The notes beneath the pieces were generated by a model. That model saw only the letters and a program-made list of their open reading frames with translations. It was not told where the DNA came from and did no database searches. Position numbers and translations under genes: made by a program. Shown one piece after another: positions 26,701-39,000 of a stretch of DNA of 64,000 nt; the stretch's first letter is position 1; each line of letters starts with the position of its first letter. This DNA is from Stichopus chloronotus (taxonomy: Eukaryota > Echinodermata > Holothuroidea > Aspidochirotida > Stichopodidae), in NCBI GenBank assembly GCA_021234535.1, contig CM037843.1:36395200-36459199 (forward strand), in the 5' to 3' direction.

Positions 26701-29700
26701 CTAGCAACAAGGAATCTAGTTTTGACATTTGTACTTGAGCATCTGTACAGAAGTGGTTGCACTGGGTTCAAAATACAACACTTAAAAGCCCACAGTGGGT
26801 CGGGCACTTGGGTACCTGAAAATAAAACTTCTGTTATGCTACCAGTTTGTTGTGAAGTCATAATTTGACATTTTGCTTTTACCATGTATCTTAGGTAAGG
26901 CGAAACAATGAAATGTTCTTAGTTATGCATGCATGCTGAATTATGTTCAATGACTGATGTAATAGATGGGTGTGATAGGACCCCAACCCATGCTTAAAAA
27001 TTGTCACATGCACAATGTATGTTAATTAAACTTTGGATTCTGGCAGCAATTTAAGAACTGTGTCCTGATATCATATGTTGCGTACCTGGTGCAAACACTA
27101 GTATTCTCATGTCAGTCATTATGCAAAGATATTTTTGCAAGATGATAATTCCTGGCCAGCAATGAAGAACATTGTTGCTTCTCTTGTCCTGCAAGAAATT
27201 AACAAATTTTTTGACAGTTAATCTTCATCTTTGTCATACTAGGATGATCTACCCTGCCGATGCATTTCTCCATCACGTTGGTCTGGATGCCTTCCCAACC
27301 TCTCCAAGTCAAGAGGAGGCCCTTGGTTCAAACAGAGCTCACATAACAACATGTTTGACCCACATCCTTGCAGTCATGAAGAGAAGCTGTGTACCTAAAG
27401 ACCTCCAAGTAAGCTACTTGTCTTAACTGGCAAACAGAGTCCATGTTGTACAGACTCATAGTTTGTCAGCCATCTAAATATTTTTCAATATCGCTCTGTA
27501 ATTCAAGTCAACCATTTTATGTTTTCTTGTATCTTTTAACTGATATTAAAATAGTTTTATTAAAGTATTAGAATATTGTGAGATCTTGAACTAAAGTCAT
27601 TGTAGAAGACAGTTTTCTTTCATAGAAATTGTCAGTCAATGCATTTTGGTTATGTTGCTGAAGTATTATTGTCTTGTGTATGTCGCTGTGATAAAAATAT
27701 TTTCAAATGTACAGGAAGCCAAAGATGGGGGTTTTGTGAAAGGCTGTCTGGCAGATGGACGGCCCATTTTAATGAATCCATCAGCACCTCATGTTATGCC
27801 GATGTTAGAGCATGCGCTGCTCCTTAGCTGGTGAGAACTCTTTAATTTAGTGATCTCTTTTCCTTTCAAATTGAGTGTCATAGTTTCCCTCACATGTTTT
27901 ACTAGCAATGAGATGTAGATATCTCTCGTAGTCCTTATCATCACTTGTAAAGGTTCACAAGTAGTCAAAGTGTTTTATTTTATGGCACTCTCTGGATTGT
28001 TGAAATCACCTCAGCCAAGTTAAGTTAACTCAAGTTTATCTTGTTTTATTATTTACAATGCTATCACCGATCATGCTACAAAGGAACAGTGTTTCAGCTT
28101 GTCAGTCGAATTGAATAGCACCTTCTCCCAGCAATCAAGTTTACAGACATTAATTCAGTTATTCTATATTATCTACCATGCAATGTTGCTTCTCATATTT
28201 GTATTCACTGCTGATTGAAGTTTGACATTTCATACTACACATTGCAGTATCCCATTTAGTAATGTACTTGTCTGGTGCATACAGTTGAAACTGAGGAGGA
28301 TTTAGGAATTGAGTGAGTTTTAAATTTCTGATGGAATAAAATGTGGTGTCTAAGTATAACCTCAGTGTAGTATGTCTCATTAATAAAAGTTTCAATCCAA
28401 CGACTGAGGTCATCTGGTGTTGGAATTGCTTGATGCTGTAACAAGTGCTTTTACATTCAGCTACTTGCAATTCAGTCTGTATCAATTTTGTTTAACATGA
28501 AGACTCCCTTCTTCTTTACCAATAGGACATTGAACACAATTTGGACACCAGAAGTACAAGCCAAAGTCTGCCCTGAATACAAGAAAGCATTTGAAATACC
28601 TGAAATGGAGAAACATGCAATTCTAGGTTTGTGTTACTTTATTTGCCTCGTTCCAATGTTTTCTTAAACGGCATTTGAAATGATACCTTTGCAATAGTTT
28701 GATTTGTTAGTTTTTGTTGGAGAGGTAAATTTTATCAGTTACTTCTACTGTAGGAATAGTTCATATTTTTTTCATTAATAATTCAATATATTTAATGTCC
28801 ATCAATTCTATTACAGTAAGCTGAATACGTGACTTATGTGTGGATACTATCACAGTAGGGTCAATACATTACTTGTGTCTATATTACAGTATTCTCATTG
28901 TACGACATGCGTGTAGACACCATTGCTGTGGGCTCAGTACATGACATGTGTGTAGATGCTAATATTACAGTAGGCCCAATATCCTATATGTAAATACTAT
29001 TGTTGTGGGTTCAGTACTGTATATATGTGAGGATAATATTACCATGGGCCCAATTCATTACACAAGGGTAGTTTCTATCACAGTAGGCCAACAGATAGTG
29101 CATGTAAGTACTATTTCAGTGGGTTTTATACATTATGTGTGTGTTTAGATACTATTACAGTGGACTCAGTATATTGTTCCTCAAGTCATATAAAATATTA
29201 GTCCATTTTTGCTTGTTTAGGAGCATCTCCTAGCTTTGCTGACAGTTTGGAGCTCCCTGCCAACAGACCAATGGCCGAAAAGACACAAAGCTTCCTGCAT
29301 AACATTCATGATCAATTGTAAGTAACTCAGAAAGATCTGTGATTGTTTCTGTAATGACTAAACAAAGCAGTACAGAGCACCTAGCTGTTTTTGATTCTGA
29401 TACTTACCATATTTGCAGTAAGATTTTAGTATATCTTGTTCACATAACAAGGACAGTCATTGCTTCAAAGAGATGTATTAAGCTAAGTTTTGGTGACACC
29501 TTATTCTAACTTTTAGTACTTCAGAATTGATGTGCATTCTACAGTTAGACTAAACTGTAAATTATAATGTAGAATAATTGTTGTAACACAGTGTTGAAGC
29601 ATTGCAAGAGTCCCTGCGCCCCTTGTTGTGATATTTATACATTGTGACTTGTTATCCAGCAACATGAAAGCCTATTGTGTTAATGTGTGTAATGGGATGG

Positions 29701-32700
29701 TACCTCCATCAAAAGATGCATGTATTTAACAAACTTGTCGAAGACTGGCAAACTGCCCTGAAGAGTGCAGCTAGGGTTTTATAACCCCCCTGGTGCCATT
29801 TTGGTAGAGTGGATGTTTTATCTGCTTTACCAGAAGTTGCATCCATCTTCATCAGGCAGGAAATAAATTAGGAAGTTCATAGTACTGTTGATGGTATTCA
29901 GTCATCTCTCAGTCTCCTTGCTTCTACACTATTATTTTTTTTTTCATTCTATCTCCATTATCCCATTTCCATTATCTAAAATTAACAAGCAATGACTGCA
30001 GTAATCTTTGTCAATTGTTCCCTAGTGATTCTCTCCCAGCATGGATTATCTTTCACATAAGCCAGATGTTACAAAGAAAAAGATAACAGAAAATTAAGGC
30101 ATCTCTTTACATAATTGTTTTCTCCATACTCTCTGTCTGCTGTAATACTCACCCCCCCCCCCCCCCCTTACCAACCAATCTCCTATCAACACCACTATGG
30201 AGTATTGCACTGCCTGACACATTGTCACATACAATATTATACATCCTACGTCATGTCACTCTCATATAATATTAAACCAGCTATCATGCTCACGTGCAGC
30301 ATCACTCTACCTACCACTGTCTCACCTACGGCATAATCCTGGGTAACATTCTCAAGTGTGGTGGTGATAAACTGACCAGACTATTGTGTGGCATAATCTT
30401 AGGTGCACTCTCAAGTAAGTTATTAAACTGTTGTATAGCATAACCTTGGATAACACTCCCAAGTAAGGTATTAAACTGCCCATACTGTTTGTATGGCATA
30501 ATCTTGGGTAGCACTGTCAAGTAAGGTATTAAACTTCCCACCAGACTGTTGTATGGCGTAGCCCTACATACTAGACTATCATACATCATCAACCTGGGTA
30601 ACACTGTCATGTATTTAAACTGTCTACCACACTTTAGTGTATGGTAAAACCCTCCGTAACACTCAGTTAACTGCCTACTGTTCTGTTGAATAGCATCACT
30701 CAGTGTCTCATAAGTAAGGCATAAGACTGGCTTCTAGACTGTTGTATGACATCACCCTGTGTGACAACCGCTGGTAAGGTTTTAAACCACACACCTGACT
30801 CACAGCATCATACTGTCTACTTCATATTCACTTTATTTAAGCTCATCCCTCTACCTCCTCATTTTGACCCAAATTTTATTGATCGTTAATGTTGGATGCA
30901 GTTACATTTTATTTGATATCTTTGCAGGTGCCACATATTTGCCACAGCCTGCCAGTGTCTAGGCTACCAGTTCTACTCTCCAGATGGCATCTGCCATGTG
31001 ATGATGAACACGGTTTTCAACAACATTGAATTTTTGCCCAATTTCAAATTGAGAAACATAATTCATATCCTTTGCAGTGCAAATAGTTTTTGATTTATGA
31101 GTGCAAGTGTGGTGAATAAAGAAACTCAGTCGGGAAGGCTATAACATCTCTTTTTCATTTTTACTGATGCTGCTATATTTATTTCACCATTCCTTTTAGA
31201 AAGTTTCATAGTCTTTGTCAATGTCGTTATTTATGAGTGGTGTACAATGAAATTAATGTTTACCAAGTTCTCTCCAATGCCCCCCCCCATATCTTGCTAT
31301 TATTAATCCTTGACAGCAGTCCCCGATACGGGTAGTTTTGAAACATTTGGTGAAATACTGCCCTCAAGAGTGCTATGCCGACTATCTAATTCCAATTTTG
31401 AAGAGAATGTGCCGCCTCATGTTGGAGAGACTCAGTCGAGAATGGTCTGCCCAAGCAAGGTGGGTGTTAAGTTACTTCACTGATGTTTTGTTTCACTCTC
31501 CAAAGACTTGGATTACATATTCAATATTGTGTTCCCACGCTGATCAATACCAGCTTTGCAAACACAGTGTTTCAAGAAGTACTATATTAATAGAATATTT
31601 ACTTGTTATTTAATATATGTCATTGGCTGAACATGAAACATGCTGGCATTTAAGTATCAATTAGCTGAAATGAACACATTTAGTCTGTTAATGGTATTTT
31701 ATCAAACATACTTCAGAGCTTCACTCTTGCTATGTGGCTGTATTGCTGTATTGCAGTTGGCCTCTGTACTTGGTGTGCTTTAAGTATTGCTGAAAGCTTG
31801 CAAGTCCTAACCGTTCTGCTAAGGCATTGGATTGCAGAATGTCAACTAGAGCAGATCTGGGTCTTTGCCTACGATGGTCTGATGTAATTGTAAACACAAT
31901 TCAGTTTCGATGGATTGGTCAGCGGAGCTTGCAATTTAAATCCTTGGTGATCTATTTTCTCCTGATAGTGGTGCTGAGCCTGGCAGTGATCAAGAGGCAG
32001 AGGAAGTACTCGCCGATCACCTACTTTGCCTCATCACCAGAGACTACCTGGAACTGCTGAGTGAGAATGGTTTACCATTTTTAACCTCATGAGTTTGGTC
32101 TGGTTGACCTTTCAAAGTGTTTTAATTGTGTGTATGTCATCCTTGACTTGAAACATGCAGTGCATGTGTAATTAATGTTCAGATGCTCATGGTATGATGG
32201 AAGCATTGTATCATCTTGGGTGATGGTCAACAGATTTATTGCTGTAATGTAACAGGGTGTTGAGCTCTAAATTTTCAGTTTAATGGAATCCTAATCTGTA
32301 GGATTGAATTTGCCTGTTCTGGCAATTATAATCATTTGTTCCTTTTGATGAAGAGCTCATTGTTTCAATTTATCAGTCTATGATCAAATACCTTTTGATG
32401 AACTGCCCTGAAGAGTGCAGCTAGGGTTTTATAACCCCCCTGGTGCCATTTTGGTAGAGTGGATGTTTTGTCTGCTTTACCAGAAGTTGCATCCATCTTC
32501 ATCAGGCAGGAAATAAATTAGGAAGTTCATAGTACTGTTGATGGTATTCAGTCATCTCTCAGTCTCCTTGCTTCTTACATCTTGAATTCAGGTACACTCA
32601 CTTCTCTTATTTCATCATCACTGTTGTTATTATCATCTTTGTGCCATTATCATGGAAATCACCAATTTTCAAGCATTACTTTTTCCTCCAACATAAGTAA

Positions 32701-35573
32701 GCCACTCAGTGGTGGCAAATATCCACAGGTAGAAAAATCACAGAACTCTCATCAAAAGTAAAAGAACATTTTTGTGATATTATTTAGTGAAGTGGTATTT
32801 GCTTAACTATGTCGTGTTTTACAATAACTTATTTTAAATTTACTGCTTTTAAAGAAGCATTCAGACTTTATAACCTTACATAAGACAATAGAGGTCCATA
32901 CTTTTTCTGAATAAATATTTGCCGAGGCTGTTGTCAGACTTCACTTTATCTTCATTTGTTTTTTCATTACCTCACACGTTCTTCACTTCCTATTCTTCTT
33001 TTCCTTTCAGGACTTATTCTCATTCGGAAAGATGCAGACAATGCTGTGGAACCCTCTGTGGAGATGGACGTAGAGGAGGAGTCCAAACCAGGGGGAAACA
33101 GCTTAGAGACAGAGCAGATGGGGACCCTCGGGATGAGTGCAATACAAGATGAGGTAAATCATCACAATAGATAGAGGGTAGTGAACTTATTGTGTATAGT
33201 TACACCAAAAGATCCTGTTTATGAGGGATATGATGCTAGATCAATTTTGAAATCCACCCTCGATAATTCGGAGAATGATGTTAGCTCTGTCAATGGAGTG
33301 TAGAAAAAGAGTGACAATGCCCTGAAACTGGTGATGTGAAACTGTATTGATTTACAAGTGGACCATGTTCAACTAAAGTGGAATGTTTATGTGCTGTATT
33401 TTGTCATCATAATAGAGCCTATAATCCTCTGGATGTCAGGCTTACTTCTGATTGCAAAACTGTCTGCTTGCTCTGGCCATCATATTTTGCTTGCTGGCAT
33501 GTCTTTCCATATATACTTTCAGATTTCTGAGTCTACTGTGCAATAATGGTAGTATAGATCGCATTGTTTTCAAATATCATTACCCAGTGTATCCAGCCTT
33601 TTGAATAGAAAACTTTAGGCAATAGAAGCAGCAGTGTTGCTAAAGGTGTTATTTCAGTGTTTCTCTGCAGGCTTGCAAGTGACTCCTACTTATCATATTT
33701 TCTCCTACTTTTGGACACACCTAATGGTATCCCACATTAAAGAAGTATATTTTTCAAGTATAATCCAATCTCCACATTATTACTGCAGTTTCATTCACTA
33801 GAAGGTCATCCAAAATATCATCCCAAATGTTAGACACCTTCTTTTTTGGAAAATAAGTAATAGTTTTGAAAGCTTTTAGAAAATCTTAGTTCGGTGTCTC
33901 GTTGACGGGAAACCGTTTGTGAAACTTGAAACCTTTTGTGAAACATTGTCTCTCATTGATAACTGTTTTCAACTTTTGACATGATTTGCATGATTCAAGT
34001 AGCTATATGTAATCTGAAATAAGACCATTTGTTGTTAACCTTTCAGTTGTTGAACTAGGAATTTTTGTAAAAGGTCATAAGTTGGCCTCCCCCCCTTATT
34101 TACGGAATCACCCACGTGCATCTTAAATCACGGTGAGTGAGTTGTTCATCGGATTTCTCACATGGTTAATTACTGACCTTTGTTTCATTTTTTTGTATTT
34201 CAATTCCAGGAACTGTGTCAAAGTATTCTTTTCTTTGTTTATTCTGCGATGTCCTGGAATGATTCTTTGACGAGTATACGAAGTGCATTCCTGGCCGGTG
34301 TACTCTTGCCTCAGGTAAACCGACAATGCCTCTTTCTAGCATGCATATACAACATTTTAATTCTGTTCATGGCAAATGTTAACTGCCCAACATGGTGCAT
34401 GCTGCTGTTGTGATATGTCTGTACCTTCTGATCGCTTTCAGATCATGGAGAAACCTCTTCTCCCAGAAGCCGCTGCCCAGCTCTTCACAGCTGTCTTAAA
34501 GGGACTGAGTGTACATGGACAGTACGAGGCTGTTAAGAATCCACTTATAATGAGAGGTCTACAGCATTATGAACTCCTGGTAGGTTTTTTTACCCTACAC
34601 ACATAATGTCGTAAATTACTGAATGTCTCACCTTGACATCAAAAGTGTGCACCTTGGAGGCCATGTTGATTGATGATGTAATAATGACATCATGCCCTGT
34701 ACGTGTATATTTATGTGTATTTGTGATCGCTTAGCTCATAAAAAAGAGTCAAGAAATGTGACTTATCTCTATGTGAACTTTGTTGACCATGTTATGTAAA
34801 TAGCATCTGAATACTTAGTAGCTAATAATGTATGACTGCACCATTGACATCATTAACATATTGGAAGCTGTGAAATAACTTTTGTAACTGTGACATATTT
34901 TACTCACTTTCACCACTAAAGCTGCAAAATTCTTCACTGCACTAATATGAAATTACACATTCTATTATTCCCTGTGAGTGAGAATATAATCATATTGACT
35001 ACTTTTCATCCGTTAATTAACCAGAGACCAAATTTTGACTCGGTGGAGAAAGTACTTCGAGACCTTCCAGATGCAAACGGAAATGAAATTGATTTGTTCC
35101 TCAAAAAGTACATCTGCAAAAACCCCAATGTGAAGTCTCCAACAGAAAAGAAAAAGAAAGAAGCATTCAAGAAGTTGGTGGCTGGTGTTATATCGGTGAG
35201 ATGTCTGTTTTTGTCTGAAAGTTGAAAGTTTGAGTTATGCTTTGTAGAGTTATACAGTGACTATTGCACTGAATGGAACATTGCCACTTCCTTGAATGAG
35301 ATGAATCAAGGAAGTAGTCATTGTTTTCTGTTGCACATCTTATTTTCATATCTTGGGAGTATTGTTAATGTTAAGAAAATTTCTTGTTTAATTTTTTTTT
35401 CTTTTCCGTTTCTTTCTCTACATCAACAGAAACCAGTCTGTCAAATGTTTAAAAGGGAAATCCACATAAAAAATCTCCCAAAGCTTTACAGACCACCCAA
35501 ATTAAAACCTTCAGTAGTAGATTCAGTGGCTACCAGCGACGAATTAGCATTGGTATCCCTCTTTGCCAGTTAA
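10923..35573 (+). CDS. XPO5: Exportin-5, complete gene, 29 coding exons
   Basis: Exportin-5 is a karyopherin-beta family nuclear export receptor. With RanGTP it carries pre-miRNA hairpins and other structured RNAs out through the nuclear pore. I joined 29 exons; every junction keeps the frame, and the product is 1,185 residues against about 1,204 in human. The alignment to vertebrate exportin-5 is collinear from the first to the last exon. Landmarks include the RHFGLQLLEH motif near residue 85, VEMVKREWPQQWP near 121-133, LILLRLVEDV near 155, FDFDSDEDF-like KMDFDSDDEF near 430, NVRRHA near 585, LILISNEFK near 645, and the C-terminal KREIHIKNLPKLY. All introns are GT-AG except intron 22, which is AT-AC. 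The start is the ATG in a good context (ttaaATGG) whose exon gives the expected 33-residue lead. Exon coordinates are in the three segment entries. Confidence in identity is very high; single junctions could shift by a few bases. Confidence 0.97.
11560..11900 (+). mobile_element. LINE 3' fragment in XPO5 intron 1
   Basis: Short translated blocks (LRLCKSLVRPHLEYCCQAW, then LISLDMRRLRADL in another frame) match the region after the polymerase in CR1/L2-type LINEs. It is a decayed fragment and lacks the catalytic blocks. Confidence 0.75.
13820..14870 (+). mobile_element. Very decayed LINE polymerase fragment in XPO5 intron 2
   Basis: With many stops and frameshifts, the plus strand still shows ordered polymerase-like blocks: KEIANNRKDFRKLW, a DLSNKRPISIF segment near 14328, EKGKI followed by a DLRNSFD-like segment near 14505-14560, and SGVPQGAK near 14710. 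The order matches a non-LTR reverse transcriptase. It is older than the copies at 4-7 kb. Confidence 0.6.
21491..27830 (+). CDS. XPO5: XPO5 exons 10-19 (residues 336-766, central HEAT repeats)
   Basis: Exons: 21491-21703, 22422-22512, 23186-23308, 23669-23826, 24312-24407, 24673-24714, 25570-25659, 25835-26034, 27243-27408, 27715-27830. All ten junction pairs keep phase. Exon 11 carries the conserved acidic FDSDDEF segment. Exon 12 is joined at the tag just before TTCACAGG, because the later cacag would break the frame and the collinearity with human FFNSSRAQQGEV. Exon 15 is only 42 nt (14 residues). Exon 17 carries the LILISN segment and exon 19 the GGFVKGCLADGRP segment, matching human GGFVVGYTSSGNP. 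Helical HEAT-type composition continues throughout, with no membrane segment and no low-complexity insert. Confidence 0.93.
25063..25383. mobile_element. Inverted-repeat element in XPO5 intron 15
   Basis: The left end CATGTCAAAAGTTGGC is repeated exactly (16 of 16) as an inverted copy at the right end. The 321-bp interior has no reading frame and contains further short ggctggcaagg-type inverted motifs. No clear target duplication is visible, so the superfamily is unassigned. Confidence 0.75.
28526..35573 (+). CDS. XPO5: XPO5 exons 20-29 (residues 767-1185, C-terminal arch)
   Basis: Exons: 28526-28626, 29221-29317, 30928-31064, 31330-31459, 31969-32060, 33011-33153, 34210-34314, 34442-34579, 35025-35195, 35430-35573. 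Exons 22 and 23 are joined across an AT-AC intron (separate entry); the join restores LRNI-IRVVLKHLVKYCP against human LRPMLRVFVKPLVLFCP. Exon 25 is acidic and poorly conserved (VEMDVEEE), as in vertebrates, where this part is a disordered loop. Exon 29 gives the diagnostic end KREIHIKNLPKLY and finishes with SLFAS and TAA at 35571-35573. Human ends with a similar short ATIFEP tail. Confidence 0.94.
28840..29178. repeat. Degenerate minisatellite, about 39-bp unit, XPO5 intron 20
   Basis: About nine units built on tactattacagtgggctc and a following cattacatgtgtgtaga segment recur between exons 20 and 21. Units differ by point changes and small indels. Confidence 0.75.
29751..29925 (+). repeat. 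175-bp direct repeat, copy 1 (XPO5 intron 21)
   Basis: It is identical to 32401-32575 except for one A/G difference that I could see (29820 versus 32470). It begins aactgccctgaagagtgc and ends ctccttgcttct. No flanking duplication or inverted ends are apparent. The near-identity implies recent copying or gene conversion. Confidence 0.9.
30310..30815. repeat. Degenerate minisatellite, about 60-70-bp unit, XPO5 intron 21
   Basis: The recurring order is actgttgtatggcataatc, then ctgggtaacactctcaagta, then aggtattaaactgcc. It occurs about seven times with decay toward the right end. A poly-C tract at about 30151-30167 lies just upstream. Confidence 0.75.
31065..31329 (+). other. XPO5: AT-AC (U12-type, minor spliceosome) intron, XPO5 intron 22
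   Basis: The intron begins ATATCCTTTG at 31065, the classical U12-type AT-AC donor. A TCCTTGAC branch-site match lies at 31307-31314, and the intron ends gatac|GGG at 31329, about 16 nt past the presumed branch adenosine. Joining ATT C|GG GTA restores an uninterrupted conserved segment (IIRVVLK). No GT-AG pair nearby does this: the only close GT donor is in the wrong phase for the upstream CAG acceptors. All three U12 signals plus phase agree. Confidence 0.88.
32401..32575 (+). repeat. 175-bp direct repeat, copy 2 (XPO5 intron 24)
   Basis: Second copy of the repeat at 29751-29925, about 2.6 kb downstream in a different intron of the same gene and in the same orientation. Exons 22-24 lie between the copies. 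Confidence 0.9.
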
Positions 35574-35700
35574 CACCCGTGGAGGTGGCATTGGAAAATG
35601 TCACAGATTGAACTTAATGAAAGCAGTTGGAGCCATCTGTCAAAAGCAGGGTGCCATAAGGACTGGAAGAGCGAGATGAATAAAACCATTTGAAAATGGA
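35574..35700 (+). terminator. XPO5: XPO5 3' UTR start with AATAAA signal
   Basis: A canonical AATAAA hexamer sits at about 35679-35684, roughly 105 bases after the XPO5 stop codon. It is the first polyadenylation signal downstream on this strand. A longer 3' UTR that includes the repeats at 35.8-36.1 kb cannot be excluded. Confidence 0.5.
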
Positions 35701-36062
35701 CGGTGGAGTTGGCTTTGACTGTGACGGATAATGGACTGATGCAGTGACACTAGAAAAATATTGATCATGACATGTAGAAACTATCTATTAGAAAGCAGAC
35801 TTACAGCAGGATTGGGAGAGAATGAAATACATCAGCAAGTAATCTTGAAGATTCAGACGACCTGAAAGTGGATGGAGGAACTTGAAGCAAATGATGGACA
35901 GGTGCATTATTAATCATGATGGATAGGAACCAATGATCAGAAGCAGGATGGCGAGCCAGATTGAGAGCCAAAGATAAAAACATCAGCCAGTGGTCTTGAA
36001 GATTCAGACTGTCTGAAAGTGAATGGAGGAGCGGCCTTTGACTAGCAGATGATGAACAGATA
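35640..36062 (+). repeat. Imperfect direct repeats of about 125 bp after XPO5
   Basis: Two clear units (about 35810-35930 and 35935-36055) share a catcagcaagt...cttgaagattcagac...ctgaaagtg.atggagga order. A weaker third precedes them from about 35640. The repeats create an antisense open frame of 169 codons (35801-36310) with internally repeated residues, judged non-coding. Confidence 0.65.
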
Positions 36063-39000
36063 CATATGTATTGGTGACTGTATTCTGAATTTATTGTTTT
36101 AATTTCAGGAATCATAATCATAAGCCAGGTTTTTTTTTTCTTTTCGCGACAGGGAAAAATTGACTCATTGTCCCTATTTTTGACCACAGTCCTGGGGGAG
36201 GGGTATAAGAGAGGGATTTTGCCTTTCCAGGGCTGAAGCCAGGATTTTAAATCAGTCAGTCCACAGATAGTCCTATGCCACTTGAGGAGAGGCTGAAGAA
36301 GATGGGGCACCCCCTCACCTTTGTCTAAAAAGGATCATGGTTGCTCTTCTTAGTTACCTGGCAGGGGGGTGGCTGAGCGCAGGCAGGAGTATCTAAGCGA
36401 ACATCACCATCAGTTGGTGTGGATCGTACAAGAAAATTTGGGGTTTTTAAATCCTCCAGATGGCTGGAAATGGCACTCCTTGAGTGTTTCAAGTTGCATG
36501 TACTCAGAGATAAGAATCAATGTATGAAAACTGGTAATATATATCAGATCGATCCAGATGATACAAGAATCATTATGAATTGTGCATCCTGTTTTATTTA
36601 TTCTTGGAACAGTTGGCAATAGTAGAGGGAGGAAGGTGCTGAACATACATTTAGACTCCACCTTATTGCTTGATAATGACCCATTTCAAGCTTCAAAGTA
36701 AAATGAAAATTGGGGTAGGCGGTTGAACAAAAGGGAGGCAGAGCTGGATTGAAACTGTTTGCAGCTTGTTGAGCTCGTTGCATGCACCCGTGCCGACCGT
36801 TCTGCTGCAGACTCCATCCCCTAGTTGCATACTGGTATACTGCTATAAGCAACAAGAGCATGGCCAATCGACATGCAAATCGATTTCACACCTTTACGAA
36901 CCTCTTGTTTCAACTGTGTTGTTAATCTGTTTCATCTTAGTTTTCACTGTCATAAAAACATTACACTGGTGGTGCCCTGCAGTTTCCCAGTCCCCCCCCC
37001 ATGTTTAGGCCTTCCAGTTCTCCCCAACTCTGTCAAGTTATCATCCCTCCTCTGTTCTTGTTTTTCACTCTCCCTTATTTTTCAACATCATCCATCCCAT
37101 CCTCAAAATGTCTGTGAGGGCACTGTGCTCCCCACTGGCTGTGCCACTGTGGCAAAGTTTTTCAGGATGAATGGTGGATATTTAGGAGAAACTTCTTGCA
37201 GGGGATGGAGAAAATGTATAAAAATTTCCACAAAAGCTAACTTTGTCTAGTAATTGACAACAAATCAATAGAACTGTCTTTTTCTTTAATATTGTCAATG
37301 CAATATTTGTTTGTGAAATGGGTTGGCTGTCTGACAAATGCTATGGTTTTTTCACGAATCTCAGTGATGGATTGAAAAGTATTTTATGAGAGCATGCACT
37401 GATTCAGATCTGTCAGTAATGTTTATTACAAGAGTGAGCAAGTTTGTTAAGTATACATGCAATGTAATTGATCCCTATTTTCTGCTTACAAGGAAGGGTT
37501 GAAAGAAAAAGGAAGAAACAACATGTGACATTTGTTCATTTTTTATTTTAATGTATGTTGCATAAAACTTGAAAAAACAATGTATTCCGTCAGGCAAAAA
37601 GCGTGAACTTTGTAATTTAATGTTACAATTCTGTAAGGAAAATATTTCATTTTTCTAAAGTCACTTTTCGTTTAAGCAAGGTCTTCAAGGAGCAACTGTC
37701 ACATGAAGGAATCCTCAACTTTTGGGTTAAATTTCGTCTGAAAGTTGCAAGAATGTGTTACCAAAATCTAATTTTGACTTATAGCCCACCCTATTCTGGT
37801 CTTACTAGTAAGCACACGTTGTTTACAAATCACAGTTCCAAAAATTAAAAACTTGTCATCATTTCCTATGAGTCTTGAAGTTAAACAGGACTTGCAGAGA
37901 GGGGCTTAAAAACATAGGCAAATGCAGAATGTTCTATTTCAGGTGAGTAACTGAACATCAACTAAGTCTCATGTGAATATCTAGAAATAATTGTCTGACC
38001 AATCTCCACCACAAATTTAGACTGATATTTGCAGAAGATGAAGAGATTGTTTCTCAAACATCAGTGAGAAAATACAGGGGACTATTCAGCATTCAAATGA
38101 CAATTTCATTCAAGACTAATTTTTGTAGTCTTCACAAAAATTGAATGTAATGCAGAACAGCTGAAGGCTTTGACAGACTTCACAAACACGATTAGTAAAA
38201 TTGTTGACAGTGTGAGTATATACATATATAAACAACCAGTTCCACGTTGTTTTGACCTTCAATTATGAAGACCAAACCACCAGCCTCTCTCTGTCATGAT
38301 AGTAATGAGGGATCAATCAATAACTGGATCGGACATCAGATCGCCGACGTTACCATTATTGGTAAAACAGAGCAAACAAAATCAGCGAAATAGAGCAAAC
38401 ATCATTGTCCCATATTCTGCAACCTGAGACTATATTTGCTCCAGGGGATGTATTAATCAGTGTACCAGCTTAAGAACTGAGAAATGTCTCACAAGGTGTA
38501 CGTTACATGTGAAAAGGTACAAAAAGTTCTTGTAAATGTGTTCACAGGGGGATCTTTCGGTCATCCATGAGGACTCTTTTTCAAATACCTGTAAGATTTG
38601 CAATGATGTTTATATTGGCAAAGCTATAACAAAAAAGTTATATATAATTTGATGGATCAAACCTCAGATTGATGTTCAAAATTCCATGAAGCCATTGGCA
38701 TGGCCACGAGATATAGGAATGTTCCGTTGGTCTGTTAAATGATGCAAAAAGCTTTGATAGCAAAAATATTGTCTTGGACATCCACTGAATGTGATAAAAA
38801 CATCAAAATCACCTCACTTAACCCCTAATAGTAACTTGCCAGAAGTAGTTGTTTGTTCCTGAGTTTCTTCATTAGCATATAATGTAAATTGTACCTCAGA
38901 GATTCAACTGCATTAAAAATACTGCTGTATTGGTTTCATATCTATGAACCCAATGCTAACCAAGTATGTGGTAGCACCAGTGCTGATCTTGGTCGTAAAT

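Noticed and set aside
30151..30167. Poly-C tract as a regulatory or structural element
   Set aside because: Similar C or G runs occur at many places here (about 3834, 6246, 6409, 58260, 61262), mostly in or near repeats; slippage is the simpler explanation.
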